A stretch of 64,000 nt of DNA from Centroberyx gerrardi (lineage: Eukaryota > Chordata > Actinopteri > Beryciformes > Berycidae), in contig NC_136015.1 of the NCBI RefSeq assembly GCF_048128805.1, positions 22,492,745 to 22,556,744 on the forward strand, written 5' to 3'. How positions within the stretch are numbered: position 1 is the first letter of the stretch; the number at the start of each line of letters is the position of its first letter. The position numbers and the translations under genes were made by a program. The notes under the pieces are model-generated. The model had not been told where the DNA came from and searched no databases. It saw nothing but the letters and a program-made list of their open reading frames with translations. Shown here one piece after another: positions 22,205 to 62,388 of this stretch.

Positions 22205-24835
22205 CGGACAGACAAACACCCAGACACACTCTCTCTATCCATTTAAATAAAAACCTGCATTATGTTTCTGGTTTGTTTGGAATAAACAGAAGAAGAAGAA
22301 CTGGGTAGTTAGCATGAGCAGTGATAGCCACCATAGCTGAACAGAGAAAGAAAAGAGAAACTCAAACTGCAGCAACAGAAAATCCAAGCTCCGCCCACAC
22401 TGTTTGATTGACAGGTGATCTGTGGGAAGAGCAGTGCAGAAACACCACAGTGAGGCTGAGCAACAAAGATGGAGAAAGAAAAATAATCGCCTCCCATTAC
22501 ACCCACACCTCCTCTCATTCTCCCTCTTCTCTCTCCATTAACAGTCAGTCACAGTCCTCCTCTCTCCTCTCCTCTCCTCTCCTCTCCCTCCGCAGGGCCG
22601 TTTCTTCCAGCCTCCCTCGGTGTGTGTGCACGCGGCGGGCATCACCCAGGACGACTTCCTGCTCAAGATGGAGGAGGAGCAGTTTGACAGAGTCATCCAG
22701 GTCAACCTAAAGGTACACAGACACCATCCGGTCAGCTTCTCACATGAATGATTAAAGGTCCGGCTGCAGGAAAGCATCTCCTGGACTAACCTGTCTCAGA
22801 AACGGTATTAACAGCAAAGCATGATGGGATGCAGTCGCCCTAGTCTCCACTTGAGTCCGTCGTTTGCCAGGTTTCTCTCTGCTCATGGCATTTTGAGAAG
22901 TGTATTCCAGACAGGGAAAGTCAGGGAATTTGATCAAATCCCCTGGGGGACGAGTCACTTTACAGGAATATACCAGACTGTATTTTACAACTTGTTTTAA
23001 CACATTTTTTGCATTAGCTGGTTGTTTTCAGCTGTTTTTCTCCACAGCAAGCCCCAACCAGACTGTTCGCTCCTTTTGAACTTTTCTGTGCTGAAAAACA
23101 ACGTTAACAAACCAGGAAGTACACCAACTTAGTCACAGAAAAGTCAGGGTGACAGTTAGTTGCTGGATAATGAATTGCAGTGGATCTGTGAAATAGTCAC
23201 ACATCATGAAGTGAGTCCAGTGATACAGTAGTGGGATAAGTGATTCATTCGTCTTCCCTCCTCTCTCTTCCCTCCCTCCCTCCCGGGTGCGTCACCCACC
23301 TCCTGTCCCAGGGGTCCTTCCTGGTCACCCAGGCCGTGGCTCAGGCTCTGGTGGCCTGCGGAGCACCCAAGGGCTCCATCGTCACGGTGGGCAGCATCGT
23401 GGGCAAGGTGAGGAACAAGCAGGCATCTTGTCTGTATTTTACATTTTAGGAATTTAGCTGGAACTTTTATCCAGAGTGACTTAACAAAAAGTGCAACAGT
23501 GGAATCCTGTTGAAGATAAAGGATAATTCTGGTTATTTTCAACCTGGGCCAGTCAGTAACTTCGCTGCAGAGCGAGCCACATATCTTTCAGGTTGCAGGG
23601 AGTGCTGCTTTCCAGGAGAAACTCAAAACAGTCGAACCCAAAAAGCGATTAAAACACGCCGGATAATTCTGGTTGTTTTCAACCTGGTCCATATTTGCTC
23701 TGTCAACTTCAATAGTTTAGGAGAAAGCTGAGATGGAACCAGAGGAGCTAACTGGTTTTCCCACCAACTTCAATTGAATTTAGATTGACATGGGAGTGAG
23801 AAGATAATGACTATGTTTTCATTTCAGGGGTGAACTATTTTTTTAAAGGGGCATTAAGTAAGCTTTGACTTTTATTGACCTCTGCTGGCAAACAGCAGAA
23901 ATTGCAACAACCTTACTGCAACTCATCTCACACAGTTGCAACAACTTTTCTCCTCCCACACAAGCCTCTGACCGCTTACAGTGGCCTGTAAAAATAAAGT
24001 CACATTTTCACAACAGAGACGAGTAAGCTAGCTAATTAGAGCAGAGATCCAGTAGAAATTAGTTTTTATTCCAAAACAGAGTACAGGCTGTGAAAGAGAG
24101 TTTTGACAGACAGAAATCTCATTACCTGGTGAAGGAATCAGTTGGTCGTTGGTATTGATCAACAACCCCATCAACCCCCCACAGATGAATTATGGTCATT
24201 TTGTCATTTCGCTCTTTATTCACTCTGCTATTGGACAGTAAAAATCATATATATTGCCCCATTAAGTTAATGAGTTGTTCCTGGTTGATGAAGTGTTCAA
24301 TTGAGGTCCTGCACTTTAACAGGAAAGTAATTGAGAATTGACAAAAAATGTGTTTTTGTCAAGTGAAATAAGCTTTAATCATTGGTTTATATGCAGAGTG
24401 GGAAATAACTGTTGTGGCTATTCCAGTCTGAGAAACACATCTGCTGGTGAAAAAGGTGAAAGCATCTGTTAGATCTGAATTTTGAAAGGTGGATGAAGTT
24501 CCCCTGTTTATATAGACTGTGTTCTGTGTGTGATTCATGTTACCAGGTGGGAAACATTGGACAGGCAAACTACGCCTCCTCTAAAGCCGGAGTGGAGGGT
24601 TTAACCAGGACTGCTGCCAAAGAGCTCAGCAGGTCAGATGAACCTGAAGCGCCCGTGAACCTCCGGACCGATGGACATTTGAATTATTTGAAGGAGAAAA
24701 TGAATGAATGAATCCCCAGTCAATCACTGCCTTTCTCTTTCACTCCAGGTTCGGGATTCGGTGTAACTGTGTGCTGCCAGGCTTCATATCCACTCCTATG
24801 ACAGAGAAAGTACCAGAGAAGGTTATTAACAAGGT

Positions 24836-24870
<35 letters not shown>

Positions 24871-27422
24871 GTAGAGACAGATTTGGGTATACAAGAACTA
24901 TCAGGAAAAAAAATCATAAGTAAAGTGTAACATGTCCAGTAGGATCCACTGAATACCATGCAATTTAATAATCATGATTTCTTTCTTGCAGCCAAGGACA
25001 GTGCATTCACTATTAGTGAGCATAATAATTGTAGCAGAATTCATTTAAAAGAAGATTAAAAATGTACCAGCCCAACTTTGAAATGTTACAAGACAGCAAG
25101 GCAAGAAACATGAATTCCAAGTCATGAGTTAAAGTCACAATGAAATGACAAATGCTCTCAAAATGCCGTTTCATTGGGACTTTAAAACATGGTGATTAGA
25201 AAATCTCTCCTAATGAAACAACCTGAAAACACTGACATGCTCCTTGAATATGTTGTGTGTGTGTTGTGTGTGTTTCAGATGACGTCCTTAGTGCCTCTGG
25301 GAAGAATGGGCGAGCCTGCAGGTCAGTGGAGACACAGATGGAACAGAATGAGAACCTGGGAAACTTTCTATAACGCTGCCTTCTTTTTTTTTTTAATCAT
25401 TATTTTCAATGGAAAGGATGAACGGTTGCATGTTCCCAACAGCACTCAGCATTGCAGCACCTAATTACACTGATTGGCCTATTGGGGGCGCTACAGCGTT
25501 TGTCTGTACATCACGCACAATATCTTGGATGCTGCTGATCCACTTGTCATGAAACTTGAGAGAAGGATGCGTCTCATTGCTCCATTCTGGCATTTGGCCT
25601 AAGGGGGGCGCTATGTTTGTTTTCTTGTTGGATTTTGCCGGCACTTGGATGAATGATGCATCTCACTGCTGCATTTTCAAAATTACACTGATCAGTCAAA
25701 GGGGGGGCACTACATAATGATACACCAATGATCTGATTTAGACAAAATTTAGGGAAATGATGCATCTCATTGCTGTATTCAAGCATTCAGAATGATACAG
25801 ATTGTCCCAAGAGAGAACTACAGTTACAGCTCAAACTAAGCTGACATTTGTTAGTGATTGGCCCGGATGAGGACTTGTTGACTGACATGTTGACTGTCGC
25901 CTTGTCTCCTTTCCTTCTCTCCTCCTCCCTCCTCCCTCTGACAGAGGTCGCTGATGTCTGTGCCTTCCTGGCTTCAGATGAATCTCGCTACATCACAGGA
26001 ACCAGCATTGAAGTGACAGGTGCAGTATGGTTCACATCTCTGATAACTAAACGCCGCAGTACATGTCTGATTCCATTACTTTACAGCAGAGGTGGGGACT
26101 TGAGCCACGTGACTTGGACTCGAGTTAGGGCTGCACAATTAATTGTTTATTAATCGCGATGTCGATATTGGCTTCCACAATTAATTGATTGTGGCCGGGG
26201 GCGATTATTCACGCTGGGTTTAGCTTGCTCTGGTGTAGGGCTGCAACGATTAGTCAACGTAATCAAAACTCAAATTACTTATTTGCCGCTGACCTTTCAA
26301 AGCGCGTATAAACTCTTCCGTTAGCTTGGATCCAAGTGTAGTATACAATGAAGCACAGGTTACGGGGTAAAATATTTCTTTTTTAATCTCCAACCAGAGA
26401 CGCGGTACACAGGCAAATGTACTACTTCCTTATTTACACTAATTCTCCTGCGGGTCCTTATGGGAAACTTCAAAATAAAAGCCCACAAACACCCAAATAG
26501 ACTTCTTACAAAATAAGTGTCTTAGAATACAAATGCCCAAAAACTAAGGCTACAGAGGTGATGGTCCCGGAAAAAAAAACAACGTACCCAGTGCACCGGA
26601 ATCACAGGTTCAAAGATTTGTACATTTGAATGTTTTTTTATTTATAGGTTTATAAAATACATTATGAATGTGAAGGCATTTCGGTTAACTTAAAATGCTC
26701 AAGTGAAATAAAACAAAATGGATGAATAATCGTGATAAATAATCGTGATCACAATATCGAGCAAAATAATCGTGATTATCATTTTAGCCATAATCGTGCA
26801 GCCCTAACTCGAGTCACAGTTTTAATTGCTTGAGACTTGACTTGCTGCATGAAGAGAAGACTTGAGACTTGACTTGGGTTCTGGTGACTTGGGACTTGAC
26901 TCTGACTTGTACTTTGATGACTTGAAAAGGTTTCTAAAGTCTTGACTTGAGATCTTGTGTTTGTGTAAATGACTCAGATTGAAAGTGATGAGATTTGTTC
27001 CAGCAGACGACTGAATTTAAATTCTGTTTTCTGAATTTGTATGGAATGATTGAATTTATTGAAGTTGAAACTGATTATAGAAATCAAACTCATGATGCTC
27101 TTACCAAGTTTTTATCCTATTAAAATGACTAAAAACAACTGACTTTACTTGGTGTTTTACATTTAGACTTGAGACTTGACATTAATGATATGGACTTGAC
27201 TTGGTAATCTACATTTAGACTTGGGACTTGACTTAAGACTTGAGACTAACTTGGGACTTGAGTAACGTTGACTTGGTCACACCTCTGCTTTACAGTCATA
27301 ATGTATTGAGATTTGCAGCTTCTGGATGTGACCCAGCAGCTAGACTTTTATTAACCAGAAAATACAAAATTAACTCAACTAACGTTTCTGTTTATCTGTC
27401 AGGTGGACTTTTCATTGGCTGA
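21002..27422 (+). CDS. hsd17b8: 17-beta-hydroxysteroid dehydrogenase 8 / 3-oxoacyl-ACP reductase alpha subunit, nine exons
   Basis: Join 21002-21047, 21968-22170, 22596-22712, 23312-23407, 24547-24632, 24749-24833, 25279-25321, 25945-26019, 27403-27422: 771 nt, 256 aa plus stop; the human protein has 261. It is a classical short-chain dehydrogenase. In mammals HSD17B8 pairs with CBR4 as the NADH-dependent ketoacyl reductase of mitochondrial fatty acid synthesis and also oxidises estradiol. Visible motifs: cofactor-binding TGGGSGIG at 15-22; an acidic residue after the second strand (VVVADIS), as in NAD(H) users; VNLK around 121; and the catalytic triad Ser150, Tyr163 and Lys167 (NYASSKAG), with the usual 13-residue Ser-Tyr spacing. 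The C-terminus is [14 protein letters not shown]. The N-terminus is short and basic. All junctions are GT-AG and in frame. The last exon holds only seven codons and lies beyond a transposon-filled intron. Confidence 0.95.
21630..21830. repeat. Fish dispersed repeat fragment in hsd17b8 intron 1
   Basis: Contains ttcactttattgtccatgag followed by ggaaattcaacttgcagc, a motif pair seen at the ends of common fish interspersed repeats. The family assignment rests on memory only. Confidence 0.4.
22171..22202. repeat. (GT)16 microsatellite forming the exon 2 donor of hsd17b8
   Basis: The array starts immediately after the last exon base (catacag|gtgtgt), so the splice donor GT is the first repeat unit. 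Confidence 0.9.
24840..24866. repeat. (CA)13 microsatellite
   Basis: A dinucleotide array seven bases after the donor of hsd17b8 exon 6. Confidence 0.9.
25455..25805. repeat. Imperfect tandem repeat, about 115-bp unit
   Basis: Three diverged copies of a block containing gatgcrtctcattgctgcat and tggcctaaggggggcgct follow one another in hsd17b8 intron 7. The GGGGGCGCTA motif recurs near 25485, 25605 and 25700. Confidence 0.6.
26087..27287. mobile_element. hAT-like non-autonomous transposon (outer), interrupted by a second element
   Basis: The terminal inverted repeats CAGAGGTGGG (26087) and CACACCTCTG (ending 27287) are flanked by a perfect 8-bp duplication CTTTACAG at 26079-26086 and 27288-27295. 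The interior is a degenerate acttgggacttgact repeat. The 8-bp target duplication and the CAG-type ends fit the hAT superfamily. No transposase ORF is present. Without the inner element it measures about 512 bp. Confidence 0.85.
26126..26806. mobile_element. hAT-like MITE (inner), nested in the outer element
   Basis: Ends TAGGGCTGCAC and GTGCAGCCCTA are perfect inverted repeats, flanked by a perfect 8-bp duplication ACTCGAGT at 26118-26125 and 26807-26814. Length is 681 bp and no transposase is encoded. A related end (TAGGGCTGCAACGATTAGTC) sits inside at about 26236, possibly a further partial insertion. It must be younger than the outer element that it interrupts. Confidence 0.87.
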
Positions 27423-27591
27423 GTCGGCTGTCCGTCACACTGATGAAGACCAATGGGAGTCCGGTTCCTGCTGTGCCTTGATCAGTTAATTGTTGAAGTG
27501 ATTGTTCTTTTAATTAAGGTCATGATTGGTGCTGATTATGTTTTATAAATCTAGTTGTGAATATGTACAGTGTGAAGATACTGTTTGTACA

Positions 27592-27597
27592 AATAAA
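27592..27597 (+). terminator. hsd17b8 poly(A) signal AATAAA
   Basis: A canonical signal 170 nt after the hsd17b8 stop codon. Confidence 0.75.
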
Positions 27598-27764
27598 CAC
27601 CTTTATACACCTAACAGGTAGAGAGAATGTATTCTTATGTAGTTTAATTGGAGTCTGGCTGGATTCACACAGCAGTGGCACTTGTCATAGAGAACATACA
27701 TACAGCTCATAAGGAAAATATTTTATTTAACCCTTTCACATGTCTGTAAATCCTCAGCTGGCTT

Positions 27765-28440
27765 TTTGTCTCATGAACCTGTCCATACAAGAGACTGGTG
27801 GATTAGGGATGGAGTGGGATTTGAACCTGTTACCCACATCCAGACATATTTGGGGTTTGTTGACAACACCGTCACACCACCAGGCCCTTCACACAGGAAG
27901 CTGATCTCTGATGCTTTCCAGTATTTCCTCTGGATGTTGGCTTTCAAAACCTTCTTGGAAATGAAGAGTAGATGCAGGACTTGAACCCCTGAGCTCTTTG
28001 TTTTTTCATGTCGGTGCTTAACTCACTGAGCCACTGAGGTTTACTCCTTCTCAACATGCTCAGTGAGAACCTTTCAAAATTTCATCTGGATGTTGGCTTT
28101 CAAAACATGCTTGGATCAGTGGAAAGTGGTTTTAACACTTGACCTCACTGTCTTTCCTCTGGACGCTGGCGCTCTCCTTTGTTAAAACCAAAGTCAGGTT
28201 TTACGGTCATGACCACAGCAGCTTTGTGTTGCTGCGTTTCTCAATGAGCTAATGGTCAGTACCGCCTCTGAGTGGATGCTGGCTCTCAAAATACAAAGTT
28301 AAGCTTTGGAAATTGGACCCACAGTCACCAGGACTTTGTGTAACAGCTTATTCCTTTGAGCCACCCAGTTGAACAATAGCTTAGCTTGTCTTGTATGATT
28401 TCCCCCCCATAGTGGATTTCAAAACACGACCATTATGGGG
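27765..28440. repeat. Diverged tandem array with tRNA-like boxes
   Basis: Segments containing cctctggatgttggctttca recur near 27930, 28080, 28160 and 28265, about 80-150 bp apart. Several are followed by tRNA B-box-like text on the reverse strand (ggttcaagtcc, from 27975). It lies between hsd17b8 and col11a2. It may be a decayed run of tRNA-derived SINE monomers; no intact tRNA fold is seen. Confidence 0.5.
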
Positions 28441-30214
28441 TGAAGAAGCAGGAAGAGCTCCAGTGTTATGTGTTATTGATCCTATGAAGTCAAACATTTT
28501 TCAAACTGCCACAGATTAACACAGTAGCCTAAACTACAATTATGAGATACAACATTATGACCACAGTCACCCGATGTTTTACACTCTGTCAAATACCAAA
28601 ATTCAATATTCAAACTCAATTCAATATCATGTGGCAAAAAGGTTGATAAGAAATTAGACATGAATTCTGACACTTTACATTTTTGTTAAGGTTATAGCCG
28701 CTCACTTCTGCAATCACTGCAAAAAGCCAAACTGGGCACCTGTCAAAAGCAAACCTTTAGACTCACAGTATTTTTATTTGCACAGGTGAAAAAAGCAACA
28801 GATGTCAAGTAAGATTAAGTTTGGAGGTGTTTTAACAAGATAAAGATTTCAAGTTTAGTTTTGATTTTAGGGCCAACTGCCAACTGTCATGAGATACATG
28901 CAAACAGCCTGAGGTTAACTTACATGGCCTGAACGGGTTATTTAATGCAGTTAAATAAGAATAAGACATATTTCATGTCACACTGCTGTACATGTATCTC
29001 CATGGTTCCTACCGAGTTGTTTAAAAATAGTGATCTGTTTCTAGCGCCCAACTTGGGTTATTATGAGCTGCCTACAACCAACCGTCACAGGACATAAACC
29101 ATGGAGGTAGTATATTATTATATTGATAATATTATATCATATTAAAAAAAAACAGCTGCGTTATACATGGTTAGGAACCAATGGGGGAACGAAACCCAAA
29201 CGACCACAAGGTGTCGCTGTTCATTAAAGCAAAAATACCTGGGAGAGTGTACTCGACATTTTTGCAGGGGCACAAATTCATCCAAACATCCACAATGCAA
29301 ATCAACAGACAGCATTGATAACCAAACAGGAACCAAAGACATGGAAAGAGGAGAGAGGTTTACCAAGGCATGACGTGTTACACATTTAGATTCATCATAA
29401 CTAAATACTACAAATGAAAACACAACACACAGACACAACACATGCACTGTCTGACAGGTTTTTCTCCAAAGTAGCACAGAAAACGTCCTATTTTATAACT
29501 ACAAATGAAAAACAGCGACATCTTGTGGCCACTGGGGATAAAAAGAAGAGAACAACAAGGGATGAAGGGCTTGGAAGAAAAACAAGAGTCAAGCAGCTCT
29601 TTTTAAAAAGATTATATATTACAGAAACAAGAATTAAAAAAAAAATTACTTACACACATTATAAAATAATACTTTTTCCTCTTTTCAGCACCATATTGTT
29701 TTGTTGAAACATTTGTCTTCAACACAATAAAAAACAAACGAATAAGTCGAGGTCATTTCTCTCTGGAGAATCTCAAGGGCAGATTTCTTCTTTTTAAAAA
29801 GTTTCGGTCGTCCCCACCCCATTTCCCCGCTATATCAAAAAAGACAAACAAATAAAAAGACAAAACAAAATAAATCCCAAAACCCCCTAGTATGATATCA
29901 CCCCGTAGCCACAAAACAACACCTCATTAATCACTTTTAGTCCCACGGTGGCTGAGAGAATCGTCCCCTCCCTCCCACCAGCTTCCTCCTACCCGCTGTC
30001 GTCCCACAGACAGATTTCCACTGGTTGTGTCTCAGCAGTGGACTTTAAAGATCAGAGAAGAGAGTAAATACAGACAGCGCCTTGGCCTAGATAGAGGCAG
30101 GGGCTGACACAACAACTTCAGCTCTAGGCAGTGGCGGTTCTAGACTAGTTTAAATGAGGGGGCCAGGCTGGGACCAGCTGTTACTGCGGGGGCACCCGTG
30201 ATGTTACAGTTATA

Positions 30215-30556
30215 TACACTACCAGTCAAACGTTATAACCACATTTTCCTTTATTTTTACTATTTTCCACATTTTAGAATAATAGTAAATACATAAAAAC
30301 TATAAAATAACACAAATTAAAGTGTTAAACAAATCAAAACTATTTTATATTTTAGATTATTTAAAGTAGCCGCCCTTTGCCTTGATGGAAAGGCAAAGGC
30401 TTTGGAAAGAAATTCATACATAGGATCAACTTCACTATTTATATTTGTCTAAGAAACACATTTCAAGCATTTAAGCAGAAGCCTTTAGATCAAAATGGCT
30501 TTAAGAGAGTGAAAAACATTCAATCAGGTGTGTGCAAACTTTTGACTGGTAGTGTA
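30215..30556. mobile_element. Tc1/mariner-like element, internally deleted
   Basis: Inverted ends tacactaccagtcaaacgtt and aacttttgactggtagtgta lie inside TA dinucleotides (30213-30214 and 30557-30558), the Tc1 target site. The interior keeps segments typical of fish Tc1 ends (tattttagattatttaaagtagccgccc). It is only 342 bp, with no transposase. Confidence 0.85.
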
Positions 30557-32375
30557 TATGCATCGTTAAAAAAAATGCTATGTTACAAAAGACTGTATAA
30601 GAAGTACAATGCATTTTCTAACAATAAAGTGACCCAATCGGTGGACCAGTTAAGATGGAGAATGTAGCTGAGCCTCTACCTAACGTTGGCCGGAGCAAAC
30701 TGAATGTCACGTCAGCAATTTAAGAATGTTTTTCAAAAATTGGTATAACATCAAACTACTCATCACTTTTTATTAACATTAAGATTTGTTTTAAAAGTGT
30801 GTTCGGTCGTTTTGAAACCAGGTGAACTTTTTGTTGATAGAGCACTTTGTTCTAGTAAGGAGAAAGAACTGATGGCTCCACACAGAGAAGGAAAAGAACA
30901 GACGTCCCACCATATCGTACTTCCACCTAGCGTTCAGAATATAGTTGGTCCATCGCCTTAAAGGGATCAACTATATGATGTGATTTGTTTTTCTGTTCTG
31001 CATTTTTTCTTCTTTCCGAAAAAAACGATCTTTCCATTTCAAAGCGGCGCAGTCAGACAGCAGCAAACGACAATGAACCGTGACAGAACTGGAAGAGTCA
31101 CCATTTAATCATTACAATGGAAGCAAAAAATTTAACAGCACAGTACAGTTGATGAAAACACTAAAAAAGGGATATTACAATAAAATATGGCCACAGATTC
31201 TTTGGTTGTACAAAAGGAGTTTCACTTTGACATCATGCATAGACCGACAGGGCGTGCACAGAAGTACTGCGACTCAGGCTGGCAGTGAGTTTAATATGTA
31301 TATCACTCGTATCACTCGAGCTACACAAATAAATACAAATGAAATATACCACATTCGACTGGAATATTTGGTGGTCGTTTGTTTTGTTTTTTTTTAATCT
31401 CAAAGCACCCTGTTTGTTTTAAATAAATACAATAGAATATCACTATTTCTGTACAAATGGAATGTAATGCACATTTTCCCCAGTAAAAGCTTCATGAGAT
31501 TGTAAAAAGAGACTAAAGGAAATGGAGAACTCAAAGTGAATAATAAAACTTTTATGCTTTGGTATAATTAGCACCTTGCCACACATTTCTTTCAATAAAG
31601 CATGCATTTATTCACGGTTGTAAGAAAAAAAGAGAGAGAGAACTTTGAAACTCATATACATATTTAAACCCTGATAACGTTCTGTGCTTGGAGAACCAGA
31701 TGGAAGATCAGAAAACGTGTTCTGTGTGGGAAACAATGAAGCACCCAGGCAGTGACTCAGTAAATACTGGACTGGTGTGTGGTAGAAGCCCTGGTTTCCT
31801 GCTTAGCTGATCCAGATCTGAAGAGAATCGGCCCGTTCGGAGGCAGCGCTGACAGTCGTAAAACACACGTACAACATCAAGCTCAGTACAGTTTACAAAG
31901 TTAATGGTTTTTGGATTCACTGATCTAGGCACCGGCACATCTTCTGTCCTGCCCCACTGCATGCAACATGTTTCTGCCCTACGTTAACAGTTGTACAACT
32001 TCAAAGAGAGTTTCTGTTGCTCTCAGGACCGAGGAGAGGCTGTCCCTAGTCACACCTAAAAAAAAACACAATAAAGCCTACTGGTCTCAGACTCCACTAA
32101 CCACAATGCACCACACCAGGAAGATTCTAGTCATCGGTTTGAGTTGGGCTGGTAGTTGTGAGTCACATTTGTGGGGAGTTTATTAGAACTGCATGGTGGT
32201 TATGAAGAGAATATGACGATGAATAGAATATTCACTTGGTGACAAGACAAATACAGCTCAGTCTAACAAGTAAGACTCAGTTGGTAACAGTTGGTCCGTT
32301 CCCTCTATTTATTTACTGGTGGTTCCATTTTCTTTGGTTCCCTTTGATGTAATCAGGTAGGAGCTGAGAGTTTCC

Positions 32376-32702
32376 CCGCGTTCACACTGTGAGCAACACG
32401 ACCGGCAAGTCACCAGGCGTCCAGAGAAACTCAGCTGAAGTGTGGACGCTCAACACATTTTTGTCGGCCATGGCTGAACTTTTTTCCAATTAACGCAACC
32501 TAATTAGCGCCCGCTAGCTAGCTATGTTAACTCAAAACGATGTATTAACGGCAAAACCAAAGCCGCGAACAATACATGATTTGACCGTTCAACACTCTGT
32601 AGCTGCAGGCCGCTACATAGATGCAATTGGAGCCTCTGGCCCCGCCCACAATCTGTCAGAATAGAGCGACAGATCAGCCATGTTGCTCTCAGCGTGAACG
32701 TG
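32376..32702. mobile_element. Putative MITE with CGCGTTCACACTG-type ends
   Basis: The left end cgcgttcacactgtgagcaa and the right end (ctctcagcgtgaacgtggg) are imperfect inverted repeats about 330 bp apart. The interior has CpGs and two short stretches starting with ATG, but no conserved protein. Superfamily and target duplication are unclear. Confidence 0.5.
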
Positions 32703-33325
32703 GGATGAAGGCGATAGAAAGGATGCACTGTTAGGTGTCAGGGTGTGGGCCTTGTTTTGGGAGGAGGGGGGGAGGTAGAGCAGGTGAGATGAGTGGAAAA
32801 AAAGAGAGACAGCGGGGAGGAGAGAGGAGTGAGAGGGGGATCGGAGGCGGGGCTTCTGGCGTCGAGTCGCCGGCTCGGCTCGGCTCGCTCTCTTTCTCAG
32901 GCCGGCCCTTTCGCTGCTGGTAGAAGAACACTGTTTTATTCCGAGGAATGCTCTCTCTCTCCTTCTTTTTTTTTTTTTCTTCCTTTCTCGCGGCCGTTCG
33001 CTCAACCGATGGTCTCCTCTTCGCGAGAACGCTCTACGTTTTTGTTTCTCTTCTCTTTACTTTTTTGACGTCCATTAATTGTTGGGAGGATGTTGCTTTC
33101 CCCGGGCATGAACTCGAGTGTGAGCGCATGTTTGTCTCACAACAGCATTTGCGTGTGTATAAGTGAGTGTGTATGTGTGGGTATGTGTGTGTGTTTGTGT
33201 GTGTTTCATATCATTTACAAGTTAATTTACAAATTACCGGGAATGTATGGTTATCATGTCTAAGTGTGTCTCTAAGTGCATGCGTGTGTGTGTCTGTGTG
33301 TATATTTATGTGTTGTTCTCGGCAT

Positions 33326-33326
<1 letters not shown>

Positions 33327-33358
<32 letters not shown>
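33327..33358. repeat. (GT)16 microsatellite abutting the col11a2 stop codon
   Basis: On the minus strand the stop TAA (33361-33359) runs straight into an (AC)n array. Confidence 0.9.

Positions 33359-62388
<29,030 letters not shown>

Larger units (their letters stand above)
28440..33358. other. Intergenic region and probable col11a2 3' UTR
   Basis: No protein-coding gene is supported. The side nearest 33358 must be col11a2 3' UTR on the minus strand; candidate minus-strand AATAAA signals lie at 32935-32940, 32308-32313 and 31607-31612. The minus strand between about 29150 and 30000 is also T-rich and UTR-like, but which transcript owns it is unclear. A GC-rich patch with CpGs lies at 32830-32920. 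Repeats inside are listed separately. I found no rxrb or slc39a7 coding sequence, although both lie here in mammals. Confidence 0.5.

Noticed and set aside
27765..28060. tRNA gene candidates on the reverse strand
   Set aside because: B-box-like motifs are present, but I cannot fold a full cloverleaf with an A box at the right distance.
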